From Sabellastarte sp. h YS-2021 (taxonomy: Eukaryota; Annelida; Polychaeta; Sabellida; Sabellidae): a stretch of 64,000 nt of DNA. The notes beneath the pieces are model-generated. The model had not been told where the DNA came from. It saw only the letters and a program-made list of their open reading frames with translations, and made no database searches. Where the stretch lies: positions 90,114,706 to 90,178,705 of the forward strand of contig OZ024934.1 in NCBI GenBank assembly GCA_964017235.1, read 5' to 3'. Positions 1 to 10,116 of this stretch are shown one piece after another. A program made the position numbers and the translations under genes. Each line of letters begins with the position of its first letter. Within the stretch, counting starts at the first letter, position 1.

Positions 1-155
1 TGATGAGAGACCTGGGAATGATGGCTGAGCTCTAGGTGAAGTGTTTCCTTTTATGCTACTGGATGTACTGCTTGACTCCTGCTGGATTTCCATCCCGCAC
101 CCCCAATGTGAGTAGCAGTGTGAGGTGCAAGCTGACTATGATATGGAAAGTTGCC

Positions 156-530
156 TTAATGTGCTCGTTGGTTAATCAAAGGAATTGGCTTTCCCTGTTC
201 CAACTGGTCTACCCACTTCATTAGATTTTGGTTGGATTGTTCAATTCTTTGTAGATATTCAATACTGGTACCATCAGTGGTGGACAAGGCACTCTGTATT
301 GCCGAGGAATTAGTATTCTTTGGGGCTGTACTTGTACCTGAGTTGTAGCGATGTAAGATCCATCTAAATTTGAGTGTTTTCTTGCTTACTTTGTGGAAAT
401 CCACTCCCAAGCATATGCTGTCACTCTTCTCCTCGATATTTTTTTTTACTCAAAATTTGATTGTGTTCTTGCTTTCTTTGTGGAAATCCACGCCCAAGCA
501 GATGCTGTCACTCTTCTCCTCGAACTTTTT
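156..530 (-). pseudogene. unrecognised coding relic with an 87-bp in-frame duplication
   Basis: Read on the minus strand, about 370-440 and 457-527 are two copies of one segment with a period of 87 bp (29 codons). Both encode a stretch containing SDSICLGVDFHK, and a TGA separates them. The frame then runs through a polar segment to IEYLQRIEQSNQNLMKWVDQ, which looks helical, and stops near 156. I do not recognise the family; a gag-like or transposon-associated protein is possible. The in-frame period suggests the duplication arose in coding sequence, and the stop shows it is no longer intact. Confidence 0.3.
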
Positions 531-814
531 TGGGGGTTTCCAACATCCTAAGGTATCGGGTATAGTCCACGTAAGACAACTTTGCTAAAATCCTGTAAAA
601 TGATTAGCTTCAACTCAAATATTTTCTCTTTTGTGGTGAAATTTCCATGTGGTTTGTTTGCTTTGTAAATTCTAAATGACCTATGTCAAGTTACCTGACA
701 AATGAGCAGAAAAATAAACGTATCTGATTGGTTGTCCCAAATAAACACAATGAGATGGACCTAAGAAATTAAGGTAATATGAAAACTGCCCTAGCAGGCT
801 GCTAACATGGCTGC

Positions 815-1110
815 CTCGCAAACTTTTCACGTTCAGCTGAGAAAGTAAGAGATCTGGGTGTCTTGTTTGATGCCGATTTCTGTTTTGCAGAGCATATATC
901 TGTTTGCAAGAATTCTTTCTTTTGCACAGTTGCTCTGTCTCAGACATATCTGACAATTGATGGTGCTGTACTTGCTGCAGAAGCTCTTGTGGGTTGGATT
1001 ACTGCAAGTTCCTTTTCAGAAGTTTACAATGCAATTAATATTACAGAAGACAGGACGGCAAAACAAAAGGTTCCCCAGCTTAGTACACCTTGCACAAATC
1101 AAAGAAATTT
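815..1110 (+). pseudogene. decayed non-LTR retrotransposon reverse transcriptase fragment
   Basis: The frame near 830-930 reads VRDLGVLFDADFCFAEHI, the typical block after the catalytic core of CR1/Jockey-type reverse transcriptases. Downstream, in another frame, comes LDYC (about 998-1010) followed by an LQK-like stretch, matching the order of the C-terminal region of these proteins. Frameshifts and stops make it clearly inactive. It probably lies in an intron or upstream flank of gene A. Confidence 0.55.
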
Positions 1111-1629
1111 GGTCATAATTTCATTATGATGCTCCTAAAATCTGGATGATGATGTTAGTTCAGTTTCTTTGTCACCTCCTTTATGAAGAAGCTCAAATCA
1201 TATTTTGTTCTACAAGGCCCTTTCCATTATGGTTTTATAAAGCTGCTGTCTCTGTAGGAAACCACCATTACTATAAACTGTTATAAAACATTGACAGATT
1301 AAGTGCTATAAATGTCATGGATAGAACAGAATGAAAAAGAATAGACAGTCTATAATCATATATAAGCTTTCTTTAACTTAGTCTTAATTTTCTGAAGCTT
1401 ACCCGAAGTATGGCCTGCTTTCTAAGAGCAGATAAAAATTCCTCGATTTAAGACTGGTAAAAAAACAAAATAAGATTAAGATAAAAAAGGTTTCATTGGA
1501 CACAGAAAAAGATCACCTGTGGGATGATACTTGATTCAAGCTTAAATTACCCATGTTACTAGTCTAGGAAAAGATGCTTAACTCATTTTTATACATTAAG
1601 TTCAGATATATCTGTGGTATTTATTTTAG
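1111..1629 (+). other. non-coding sequence before the gene A exons
   Basis: No exon with a Jacalin first-loop GGxGG signature is visible here, so the missing 5' exons of gene A must lie before the window. The last about 60 bp resemble the end of the corresponding gene B intron, including a conserved 29-nt stretch that begins TTCAGAT and ends TTTTAG just before the exon. Confidence 0.5.
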
Positions 1630-2315
1630 CCTTGGCTTTACCTATGGTACATATGTTGGTCCCTGTCGAGGAGGGACAGGAGGAACTGCACAAACCATTT
1701 CACTGAACCCTGGTGAATTCATCACCCGCATCAATGGGACTTTGACTGCAGACTTCGTAGATACTGGCATACTAAGTAGCGTAAGATTTCATTTTTGTGA
1801 AAAACATTCAGAAACATATCATAAAACATTAAAAGTAATACTATGAAGACCTTTATAATGAATACTGGGGTAAATTGTATAGTGGCAAAGATTAAAATTG
1901 TGGTAAAACCATTGTTTGGACTGGGTTTTAACTATTACCATTGCTAAATGTTGGAAGAACATTTATGCATGTTAGGGCATAGAAACGGTTTCCCAAAGCC
2001 TTATTTGGAGTAAATGAAACTAAGTTTTAATGGCTTACAGTCATGAATCTTAAAACCATAAGTACACATGTAACCCAATCAACTGTCAGTTAAAAGAAAA
2101 ATTGTATCATACAAAACATATTTTTAAATAAAAGGTGTTTCACTTTACAATTGCATTTTCAGATGACATTTTTCACCAATCAGAGAGAGCTTGGTCCTTT
2201 CGGAACTGAAGGTTCAACGCAATTTGACTTGGACTTCAACAACAGAAAATTAGTCTACCAGTCTGGACGATATGGCAGTTTAGTAGATCAGCTGACATTT
2301 CATGCCTTGTGTTAG
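1630..2315 (+). CDS. Jacalin-type lectin, last two exons only (gene A)
   Basis: Two exons, 1630-1780 and 2163-2315, join in phase 0 across a GT-AG intron (donor AGTAGC/gtaaga, acceptor ttttcag/ATGACA). They encode the second half of a Jacalin beta-prism domain: LGFTYGTYVGPCRGGTGG, then SLNPGEFITRINGTL, then the last strand pair ending YGSLVDQLTFHALC and TAG. The YGSLVD segment is the GxxxD lectin-loop motif of jacalin-related lectins. The Cys in GPCRGG and the C-terminal Cys are shared with genes B and C and could form a disulfide. Exon sizes (151 and 153 nt) equal those of gene B. Upstream exons are outside the window, so signal peptide and first GG loop cannot be judged. It is probably secreted, by analogy with gene B. 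Confidence 0.85.
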
Positions 2316-3286
2316 AGAAACCTTTAAACATGGAATCCAGTTGACATTAATGACAACATCCTGAAAATTTATTGATATTGATTTTGTCATTGTGTGAAAT
2401 TGTTGTATAAATAATTTCAAATGAATACACATTGCACAGAAATGGTCTTTATTGAAAGTCTCCCTCAAGATGAAATGTAAATGGGCACACAGTGTAATAT
2501 TGATATAGTGGATATTATATTTAACCTTTTTAATATTCTTGTTGATATACATTGGTTTTTAATGTTATAACTGATTAATTTTGATACATGTTCTGTTGAT
2601 TTGATATTTAAAAGTTATTATCTCATCTGAATTTAATCATCTACTGGCTAGGACTTCTGTAAATATTTTCAATTAAGCACTGCAAAATATATTGGACAAA
2701 CATGCCCCAGCAAAAGACAAAACTCTATGTACTGGAGCTAATCTTTCATAGTTTTATGAAAAAATCAGCTGCCTGTAGAGTGTAATGAAAGTGTGCAGAG
2801 CAGCACAAGATCAAATAATTCAATAATTCATTGCTGAAACAGAACACTCTGGACAAAACGTTAACTAGCTTGTATTAAATACAAAATCAGCATATTTCAT
2901 AAAGTCTAAAGATAATTCTATTGAAGACTCAAAATTATCTGCTCTAATTTGTTGCTGAATTAATATTGAAAAAAATATCAAACTTGCCAATTCTACAACA
3001 TTAGGGTCTGTCTAACATTTTATTGGTTATTTCAAAAACCAATCAAAAGTAGTAATCATGATGATCCCCTCGCCTAGGACACAATTACAGATAAACAGCT
3101 TGTCACCTTTGATCCAGTCTCCTTTGCAGATGTTTTTAAGCTTATTAGTTCCTCATAAATAGTGGTACTAACATTAAGGCTATATTAATCATTTAAAATG
3201 AGCCAGATCACTCAGACATAAGTACGACATGTTGCATGAAAAGAAGCCAAGAGTAAATTAATGGTTGGTTATTTCCTTCTTTGGGT
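2316..3286 (+). other. 3' flank of gene A, no gene seen
   Basis: AT-rich sequence. The first about 150 bp resemble the 3' UTR of gene B (shared AATACACATTGC block at about 2425 and 39478), which supports recent duplication of A and B. I see no canonical AATAAA close to the stop and no further exon. Confidence 0.5.
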
Positions 3287-3525
3287 TCAGATTTATTTTT
3301 GTTTTACATCACATTCAACAGCCATGGTCATATTGCGACGAGTAATTTACAAGTGGAGGAACCAGTGCATACTAGTGGTTTACATTCTGCACTGTAAACC
3401 ACCGAGCATCGGGAAGTAACTACCAACTTTCCAACATGAAGCGCCTGGGCCGTGATTCGAAACAGCAACCTCAGAGGTTGAAGGGGAGCACTCTAACTGC
3501 TAAACCACCAAGCCCCCACTTCTGT
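3287..3525 (-). repeat. tRNA-derived SINE, minus strand, diverged
   Basis: The reverse complement starts with a tRNA-like head (GGTGGTTTAGCAGTTAGAG as A-box region, GTTTCGAATCACGG as B-box region). It continues with the body TTGGAAAGTTGGTAGTTACT and a GGTGGTTTACAGTGCAGAAT segment shared with the SINEs at 38890 and 51571. The copy is old; I see no clear target duplication. Confidence 0.7.
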
Positions 3526-3986
3526 GGGTTCAAGGTTGTGGAAAGGACTGGCTGAAGACATAAGGAGTGTTGCTAGTTAAAAAATAGAAAAAAAAATTAT
3601 TTAAAGAACCAATGATAAATTAATCTGAGAAATATTATCATGGGTAAACTTGCTGAGCACTAATAACATAAGTGAGTTGATTTTTACGTTGATGCTGATG
3701 TCTGTTTATCAAGCACCCAAAAACCAAGCAACAGTAGTTAGTAAAGAAGGCTACCTCACTGGACCCATCTAGTCGTCCAGATGCAATAGCTTTGGTTGTC
3801 CTGTACAGGAGTTCAACACAATGGTGGCCTCTGAAAGCCAGAGAGAGTTAAGATATTATGTTGTATTTTACCTATCCTGCCTCATCAAAGTTCTTGTAAC
3901 CTAGTGGAATGGTTATAGCATAGATTTGGTTCTGATCTGGTTTTGAGGACATGGCAGCATAGTGGTGAACATGTTCAATCTATTAT
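3526..3986 (+). other. no feature seen
   Basis: Short stretch between the SINE and the Harbinger element, without a convincing exon, repeat or RNA gene. Confidence 0.4.
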
Positions 3987-4381
3987 GCCCCTGTTCCACC
4001 AAAGGACTAAGGGCCGATCCTGTCGGTGACCCTTAATCGTGGACAGTCGGTGAAGAAAATGATAAAATGGGCGGGAATACTGAATCGGTATCAAAGCCTG
4101 GGATTAAGTACAGATCGGCCTCAGGAAGCCTGAGGAGGCCCCAGGCGGCCCCAGACAGTCCCTGACTGGTCTGGGACTAAGAACCGATTAAGCCAGTTTT
4201 CTGGTTGGTTTCAACCATGATCCTGTCATACACATACTGACTGGGTCCCAGGAGGCCTCAGGCCTCCTGGGACTAAGCCCCGACTAACCCCCAATTAAGT
4301 CCCGACGTCCTCAGGCCTCCTCAGTCTTCCGCAGACCAATGTGGCCGATTCTTGTTTTGCAGAAAAGCTGGATTTTCTGGG

Positions 4382-4396
4382 TATATATATATAAAT
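4382..4396 (+). promoter_or_regulatory. TATA box of the Harbinger transposase gene
   Basis: A TATATATATATAAAT run lies about 43-57 nt before the transposase ATG at 4439. The partner gene at 16441 has a TATATAAG in a comparable place after a similar leader, so this is likely the core promoter of the element. Confidence 0.5.
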
Positions 4397-4438
4397 TCAG
4401 CGATCTAATTATCATTACTTTTATAGCAACACAGCAGG

Positions 4439-5676
4439 ATGCCACCTTTTAATGGAAGACAGCTTCAGCAACAACTTAGGGCTTTTTTAGTTTTTATTCA
4501 GTTACAAATAATGATGTGTTTGCTATTTCTACGTCGACCACAGCAACCACCACAAGCACCTCCACCACCACCACCAGCCATACAGAGACCTAGAAGAAGG
4601 CACAACATGTGGGTCAGGCCATGGCTACTACAGAGAGAGGAGAGGGGGGCCTACCACAACATTATGGCTGAACTGTATGCCACAGACATTCCAGGATTCA
4701 CCAATTACATGAGGATGACCCCAGAATTCTTTGAAATGATAAAGACCAGACTGGAACCACGTCTAGCCAGGCAGGCCACCAACTACAGAGCTCCAATCAG
4801 TGTTGGGAAGAAGTTAGCCTGCACCATCAGATATCTGGCCACTGGAGAGTCATACACATCATTATCCTGTCAGTTCAGGGTTGGCAGATCCACCATTTCC
4901 AAGTTTCTATCAGAGGTCTGCAAGGCCATCCAGGATGAGTTCACCAAAGAGTACCTCAGATGTCCTACTACTCCAGATGAGTGGAAAGAACTGGAAAGGG
5001 AATTCAGGATCAGGTGGAATATTCCACGTGCCCTGGGTGCCCTTGATGGCAAGCATGTGGCCCTGAAGAAACCCAAGAACTCTGGAACTCTGGAGATGCT
5101 GGTACAGCTGGATCTTGCTCAGATGCCCAGATATTTAATGCCTGTCAGCTGAAGAGGAGGATTGAGGATGGCAGGATAGGCTTCCCTGACCCAGCTCCTA
5201 TAACCCAGGGTGGTAGAGATGCCCCCTACTTCATTCTGGCAGATGATGCCTTTGCCCTCAAGACCTGGCTCATGAAACCCTATGGCAGAAGGATGTTAAC
5301 CAGAGAGGAAAGGATTGCCAACTACAGAATATCAAGGGGCAGGAGAGTTGTTGAGAATGCTTTTGGCATCCTGGTCTCAAGATTCAGAGTGATGTTGACT
5401 ACTATTGAATTACCCACAAAAACAGTCAGGGATGTGGTCATGACCTGTGTGGTTCTGCACAACATACTGAGAAGCCAGTATCAAGGTCAACATGGTGGTC
5501 AAGAGCCTGGAGATAATGAAGATGATGATGTGTCTGGTGATTGTCGACTGATTGGTGGTGCTGCTGGTGGTGGTCCAGACTGAAACCCTGCTAGAGAAGC
5601 CAAAAGACAGAGGGATTACCTCAAGGACTGCTTCAATAATGAGGGAGCAGTGGCCTGGCAAGATGGCAGAATATAA
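4439..5676 (+). pseudogene. PIF/Harbinger DDE transposase, broken
   Basis: The ATG at 4439 opens a proline-rich N-terminus, then a helix-turn-helix-like region (SLSCQFRVGRSTISKFL) and the first catalytic Asp in GALDGKH. After NSGTL (about 5095) a stretch of core sequence is missing and the frame changes. It resumes in another frame with SDAQIFNACQLKRR, then ILADDAFAL, the conserved Arg-rich segment, and the catalytic Glu in RRVVENAFGIL. The missing stretch covers the usual block around the second Asp. A TGA at 5581 interrupts the tail, after which the same frame continues NPAREAKRQRDYL to EGAVAWQDGRI and TAA at 5674-5676, a C-terminus typical of the family. So there are two lesions: an internal deletion with frameshift, and one nonsense codon. 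The product would cut and paste the element in the nucleus with its SANT partner; this copy cannot. Confidence 0.85.
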
Positions 5677-5693
5677 CTCCTGCTGCAGTAACC

Positions 5694-5709
5694 AGTCCTT
5701 TTCAGGACT
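5694..5709 (+). terminator. histone-type 3' stem-loop 1 of the transposase gene
   Basis: AGTCCT-TTTC-AGGACT forms a perfect six-pair stem with a four-base loop, 18 nt after the transposase stop. Size, loop and position match the metazoan histone mRNA stem-loop bound by SLBP. The first pair is A-T instead of the consensus G-C. Confidence 0.6.
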
Positions 5710-5716
5710 AATAACC

Positions 5717-5732
5717 AGTCCTTTTCAGGACT
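5717..5732 (+). terminator. histone-type 3' stem-loop 2 with downstream element
   Basis: This second copy of AGTCCT-TTTC-AGGACT is preceded by AACC and followed by ACCAAAT, like the flanks of histone stem-loops. The 20 nt at 5734-5753, containing CCAAAAACAA, are identical to 17672-17691 after the stem-loop of the partner gene and occupy the place of a histone downstream element, the U7 snRNA target. Confidence 0.6.
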
Positions 5733-5794
5733 ACCAAATATTCCAAAAACAATCAGCTATGCTTGTTCCAAATAACCCAAACATTACCAAACAT

Positions 5795-6262
5795 AAGTCA
5801 CGCCACCAACAAACAGACAAACCCAATGCCCGACAGAAGTCACGCAACCAACAAACAGACAAACCCAATGCCCAACATAATTCACCCACCCAACAAACAG
5901 ACAAACCCAATGCCCGACAGAAGTCACACAACCAACAAACAGACAAACCCAATGCCCAACATAATTCACCCACCCAACAAACAGACAAACCCAATGCCCA
6001 ACATAATTCACCCACCCAACAAACAGACAAACCCAATGCCCGACAGAAGTCACGCAACCAACAAACAGACAAACCCAATGCCCAACATAATTCACCCACC
6101 CAACAAACAGACAAACCCAATGCCTGACAGAAGTCACGCAACCAACAAACAGACAAACCCAATGCCCAACATAAGTCACCCACCCAACAAACAGACAGAA
6201 ATAAATGCCTTACAGAAGTCACCCAACTAACAAACAGAGAAACCCAGTGCTAAACATAATTC
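5795..6262 (+). repeat. 42-bp tandem repeat array, about eleven units
   Basis: The unit CAACAAACAGACAAACCC plus a variable half has a period of 42 bp (14 codons). Two variants occur, one with CCCGACAGAAGTCACGC and one with CCCAACATAATTCACCC, mostly alternating. The last two units are diverged. Because the period is a multiple of three and the unit lacks stops, several frames on both strands stay open; none has other support as a gene. The array starts right after the shared post-stem-loop block of the Harbinger copy. Confidence 0.9.
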
Positions 6263-6629
6263 TCAAAAGAAACACACAAAGCCAAATATAACTTCCTAAA
6301 TGGAATAAATATTGCCTATATTTTGAAAGCTACATCCTAATTTTACTTACATTTGGTTTTTCTATGGGAAAAATATTTGAAACAGAAATGTTTTCCTGGA
6401 AATCTTAAAATTAAAATATTTTACTCCACTTCACAAATATTTAGGAAATATAACCACCAAACTGGTTTTCTTTACAATGATGGGGTGTTAAGTTTGCAAA
6501 ATAGTTTGTTTCAATTGGACCACTTCGTCCTCCATGTGATTATGTTGGTCAGACATGGGTGTCTGAACTGTCAGTGGCGAAGGCAAAAAAATTTTCTTGT
6601 TCATTGTAACCCCTTGTAAATAGGGAGGT
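6263..6629 (+). other. no feature seen
   Basis: AT-rich sequence between the tandem array and the DIRS-like element. One 88-residue open frame is present but has no recognisable domain. Confidence 0.4.
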
Positions 6630-7046
6630 CATGACCTTTGACCCTTGTATTCCCGCCAAATGCAGCCATCTTCATTAAACTTTAAGAATTCAACGGGGAA
6701 ACACCCCTTTTACAAAATCAAATTTTTTTACATGTTTCGATTTTAGTCGATTTTGTTTTAATTTTTGGAAACTCTGAAGCTTCAGAAGCACTGAAACCTC
6801 AGAGTTTCAGTGTACTTTCAGAGTAGTGGCTGTTTTTGATGATGAAATTCGGATATTGAAGATCTGATGTTGGCTGTTGACGACTGTATATCTATCTCAG
6901 ATTATTGAGACAGGCGATACTGGCTCTGGGGTGACTTGAGCTTTGAAGGGCTGTATACATTTTATTATCTTTTAAACAAGTCATCACAGCCCTAGTATGC
7001 GTGTAGCAGTAATTTGATCACACTATTTGTGTTCCTAGATTTCAAT

Positions 7047-8004
7047 ATGCCAAAGACATTTGACTGCAACGCCTGTGGGGACAGGCACCAGAGACCTATC
7101 AATAGTAAATGTACACGAGTTATTGACAGTGAACCAGAGGATGGCATTAGTATTACAATCTGACATTAACCTTCAAATATTAAGCGAATTGAAGAGCTTG
7201 AGTGGTCGGATGCAGGCCATGGAGGAAAGAGTGGACAAGGTGGAGAAGCCAGGCAATCAAGCAGCTTCCAGGCCAGCAGAATCCACAGCAACAGCGTCAA
7301 ACACAGCGTCAAGCACAGTGTCAGACAGTGTCATCCCATCTATGGACTTCCTGAGAGCGTCAGACAATATTCAGGCCAGAGTGGACGACAGGATCAAGGA
7401 ACTTCAAGCCATGCACCCACAAGGCAAGTTCAAATCCCAAAGGGGTGGTTCTGATACTTATTGGTGTAAAAAGGAAGTTCCCTGGCCTCAAAATCATATA
7501 TTAAGTGGTGCTAGCAAGTCCAGGGTTTCTTATGACAGTTTGTCGATGGCCCAATGGGTCGCTGGTTTTTGTACAATTATAAAAGATGAGGGTAATGTTC
7601 AAACCAAAAATAACATGTTAAGTTATGTAGCTGACCTCATGGAGGACTGCCACGACTTTGGGTGGCAGTCAGCCAAGGGGGCTCACGCAGTAGTCTTGTG
7701 CCACATGGAGGAAAACAAAGTTAATTGGGAGGAAACCAATAGACTGGACCGTCTAAGACGGGTACATGCCCAGAAAACTCACAATTCAAGTGTATCATTG
7801 GGCCGAAAGTTTAAATCCAAAGAAAAGGGCATCCCATGTCGATTTTTCCAAAAGGGCACTTGTGGGCAAAAAACTGAACATGAAAATGGGGGTCAGCTGT
7901 ATCTCCACGTGTGTGAGCATTGTTTTGTAAAAGGAAAGTCTCATCCCCACCCAGGTAAAGAATGTAGACAAAACCATCAAAAAACGAGTAGGGCACTGCA
8001 TTAA
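7047..8004 (+). pseudogene. gag-like protein of DIRS-like element 1, frameshifted
   Basis: The ATG at 7047 starts MPKTFDCNACGDRHQRP, a C-x2-C-x3-H-x7-C motif repeated in element 3. A frameshift near 7120-7150 moves to the frame that continues with a coiled-coil-like stretch (SELKSLSGRMQAMEERVDKV), then the conserved block FKSQRGGSDTYWCKKEVPWP. Near the C-terminus is a second Cys/His cluster, CRFFQKGTCGQ, then HVCEHCFVKGK and a final Cys. The same cluster occurs in elements 2 and 3. It probably coats the element RNA. The open frame continues to the stop at 8002-8004. Confidence 0.7.
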
Positions 8005-8664
8005 TGCAGTGCCAGCCAAATGCAAGTAAAAAGTATTTCAGTACTCGAACTGTAGTAAATAGTAAAAAATGCTTTGTACAAAGTAGGGACTGGAAGCAAG
8101 ATTGGTGGTTTTGTAATAATGTGTCGTATGCTGATGTTGTGAAAAACAAATGTAAAAGTGTCAGTAGAGTTCAAGTGCAAAGTATTGATGGCCATGACGT
8201 GCAAGGTGTTGAAAAACACAGAAACACACGCACAAAAGGTGAGTGTATTGCTGATAAAAACATTGAAGGTTATTACAGTAAAAACATCACACCAACATGT
8301 GGCCACAATGCATCAAAAAGGTCATTAGCAAATGCAAATACTAATATTGCTGCTGACACAAAAACAAAGGACACAAATAGCCAGTGTCCTCGTGCAAAAA
8401 TCACTAAAAAAACCACAAATAACAAATATTCAATACCCAGACATCAAGAATGGTCAAAGGTGCGAATCTGAATACAATAGCCATATAATTAATGATGGTT
8501 TTGTACAGAGGTGCGAATTGGCAGACAATGGTCAAAGTCGCACTTCAAAACATGACAATAGAACCCGAAGTCGATGCAATTACACAACAAGTGTTAAAAA
8601 TAGATTTTGGCCTTTGTGCACTGAATAGAATGTTAAACACAGTTCACATGGTCACGAAGACTTA
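8005..8664 (+). other. low-complexity linker between gag and RT of DIRS-like element 1
   Basis: This stretch encodes K/N/T/S-rich sequence in changing frames with several stops. It may be the decayed, poorly conserved N-terminal part of the polymerase protein. The equivalent region in element 2 (18583-19086) is similarly rich in Asn, Thr and Asp. No domain is recognised. Confidence 0.45.
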
Positions 8665-10116
8665 GTGGGTGCGTGTGTCAATGACAGTAAAAGTAACAAA
8701 AAGGTGTCAAGTCGTGTCAGTAGTAAAAGTAAATGTCACTCACCAAGTGTGAATAGCTGTACAGCAAGTCCAAATCAAGTTAATCATCAGGACACAGTTG
8801 TATCCCCTGAAAACACAGTAACAGTGAGTGCAAATAAAAGTTATCTACTTGATGATCACAGTTCGGATCCGGACAAATATGCAATGGATCTTAGGTTTCG
8901 TCCTCAGCATAGACTTAGAATCCAAGAAGCCAAAAATTGTCAGGTTTTCAAACTTTGGGACAAGCAGATGTCTGATAAGTTTGGTTACATCCCTCTACAA
9001 GAGCAGATCATACCAAGTAGGGATCAAAGAAATACCAGTGTGACCAATGTCTTAAAAATGCATGATATTATTAGTGAATCTAACACTTACAACTTCTTGC
9101 AATGTCAGATACAGGTTCCTTCACAGCTAAATACTGATGTTTGGGAAAATTATCTGGGCGATTATTGGGACACCCAGTTAAAATATCTTATACGATATCG
9201 GTTTCCACTTGACTTTAATAGAAATGTCAAATTGTCTCATAAATTAGGTAATCATGGATCAGGAAATAAATATCCTACAGATATTGAAGCGTACCTAGCA
9301 GAAGAAATCGAACACAATGCCATCTTAGGTCCCTTTGATACTCCTCCAATAACAGACCTGCATGCATCCCCATTCCTGACTCGAGAAAAGCCAGGAGCCC
9401 CTCATCGCAGGGTCATAATAGACCTTAGCTTTCCTGCTGGCGAGTCTGTTAATGCTGGGGTTGACCCTGACCAGTACCTGGGTTCGAAATTCTTGCTCAC
9501 TCTCCCCACTATAGATACTATCGCCAGTAAATTAGTCAAATTAGGCAAGGGAGCCTTACTTTATAAAATTGATATATCTAGAGCATTTAGGCATGTTAAA
9601 ATAGACCCTGCTGACTATAAATATTTAGGTCTCCACTTTCAAAGCTACTTCCTTGATAGTTGCCTACCCTTCGGCTTTCGGCACGGTTCGGCCATCTTCC
9701 AATGCCTCAGTGACGCCGTCAGGCATATCATGTATACCAAAGGTCACAGTGTGACAAATTATATTGACGATATAGTCGGATATGCAGTTAAATCCAAGGC
9801 TCAGACCTCTTTTGATACAATGTTTAGCCTTCTTCAGGAATTAGGCTTCAAAATTAGTGAAAATAAGTTGGTCAGACCAACCACCAAAGCCATTTGCCTA
9901 GGCGTCGAATTAGACACTGAAAATTTACATGAAAAGTTACATGATATTCGGGCAGAATGTAACCAGTGGCTCAATAAAACCACTTGTACAAAATGCCAGC
10001 TTCAGTCACTACTGGGTAAACTCCTCTATGTTACAAAATGTGTTCGAGCCTCAAGATCTTTCTTAAACAGAATGCTAGATACCTTAAGGGCACTAAGCAA
10101 GATACCATTGTCATAG
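8665..10116 (+). pseudogene. reverse transcriptase of DIRS-like element 1
   Basis: This is the longest open frame of the element. After a non-conserved N-terminus comes GDYWDTQLKYLIRYRFPLDF, which is shared by all copies, then SPFLTREKPG and VIIDLSFP, the LPTIDTI block, KIDISRAFRHVKIDP, LPFGFRHGSAIFQ, and the catalytic YIDDIVGYAV box near 9760. The thumb follows (KISENKLV, LGVELD). The frame ends with a premature stop at 10116, while homologous sequence continues in another frame into RNase H, so a one-base lesion lies at about 10095-10105. No ATG fits the start of the open frame; the protein was probably made by fusion or frameshift from upstream. Confidence 0.85.

Larger units (their letters stand above)
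3987..6262 (+). mobile_element. PIF/Harbinger DNA transposon, transposase-side half
   Basis: The left end begins after TTA at 3984 with TGCCCCTGTTCCACC, the same terminus as the deleted copy at 14532. A leader of about 390 bp full of CTGGGACTAAG and CCTCAGG motifs runs to a TATA box, the transposase gene, two histone-like stem-loops and a 42-bp tandem array. The leader is nearly identical to the left half of the 14532-15250 element. No matching right terminus is found after 6262, so the copy is truncated there. Harbinger elements normally carry a DDE transposase and a SANT/Myb-like partner; only the former is present. Confidence 0.8.

Noticed and set aside
863-1129. An 88-residue frame as a gene exon
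   Set aside because: Its first half is a LINE RT block and the rest fits the same RT only with frame changes, so it is transposon decay.
5410-5661. Antisense frame opposite the transposase
   Set aside because: It is a shadow of the real coding frame with no supporting motif.
5731-6230. Long open frames on both strands across the 42-bp array
   Set aside because: The period is a multiple of three and the unit lacks stops, so the frames are a by-product of repetition. They have no start context or domain.
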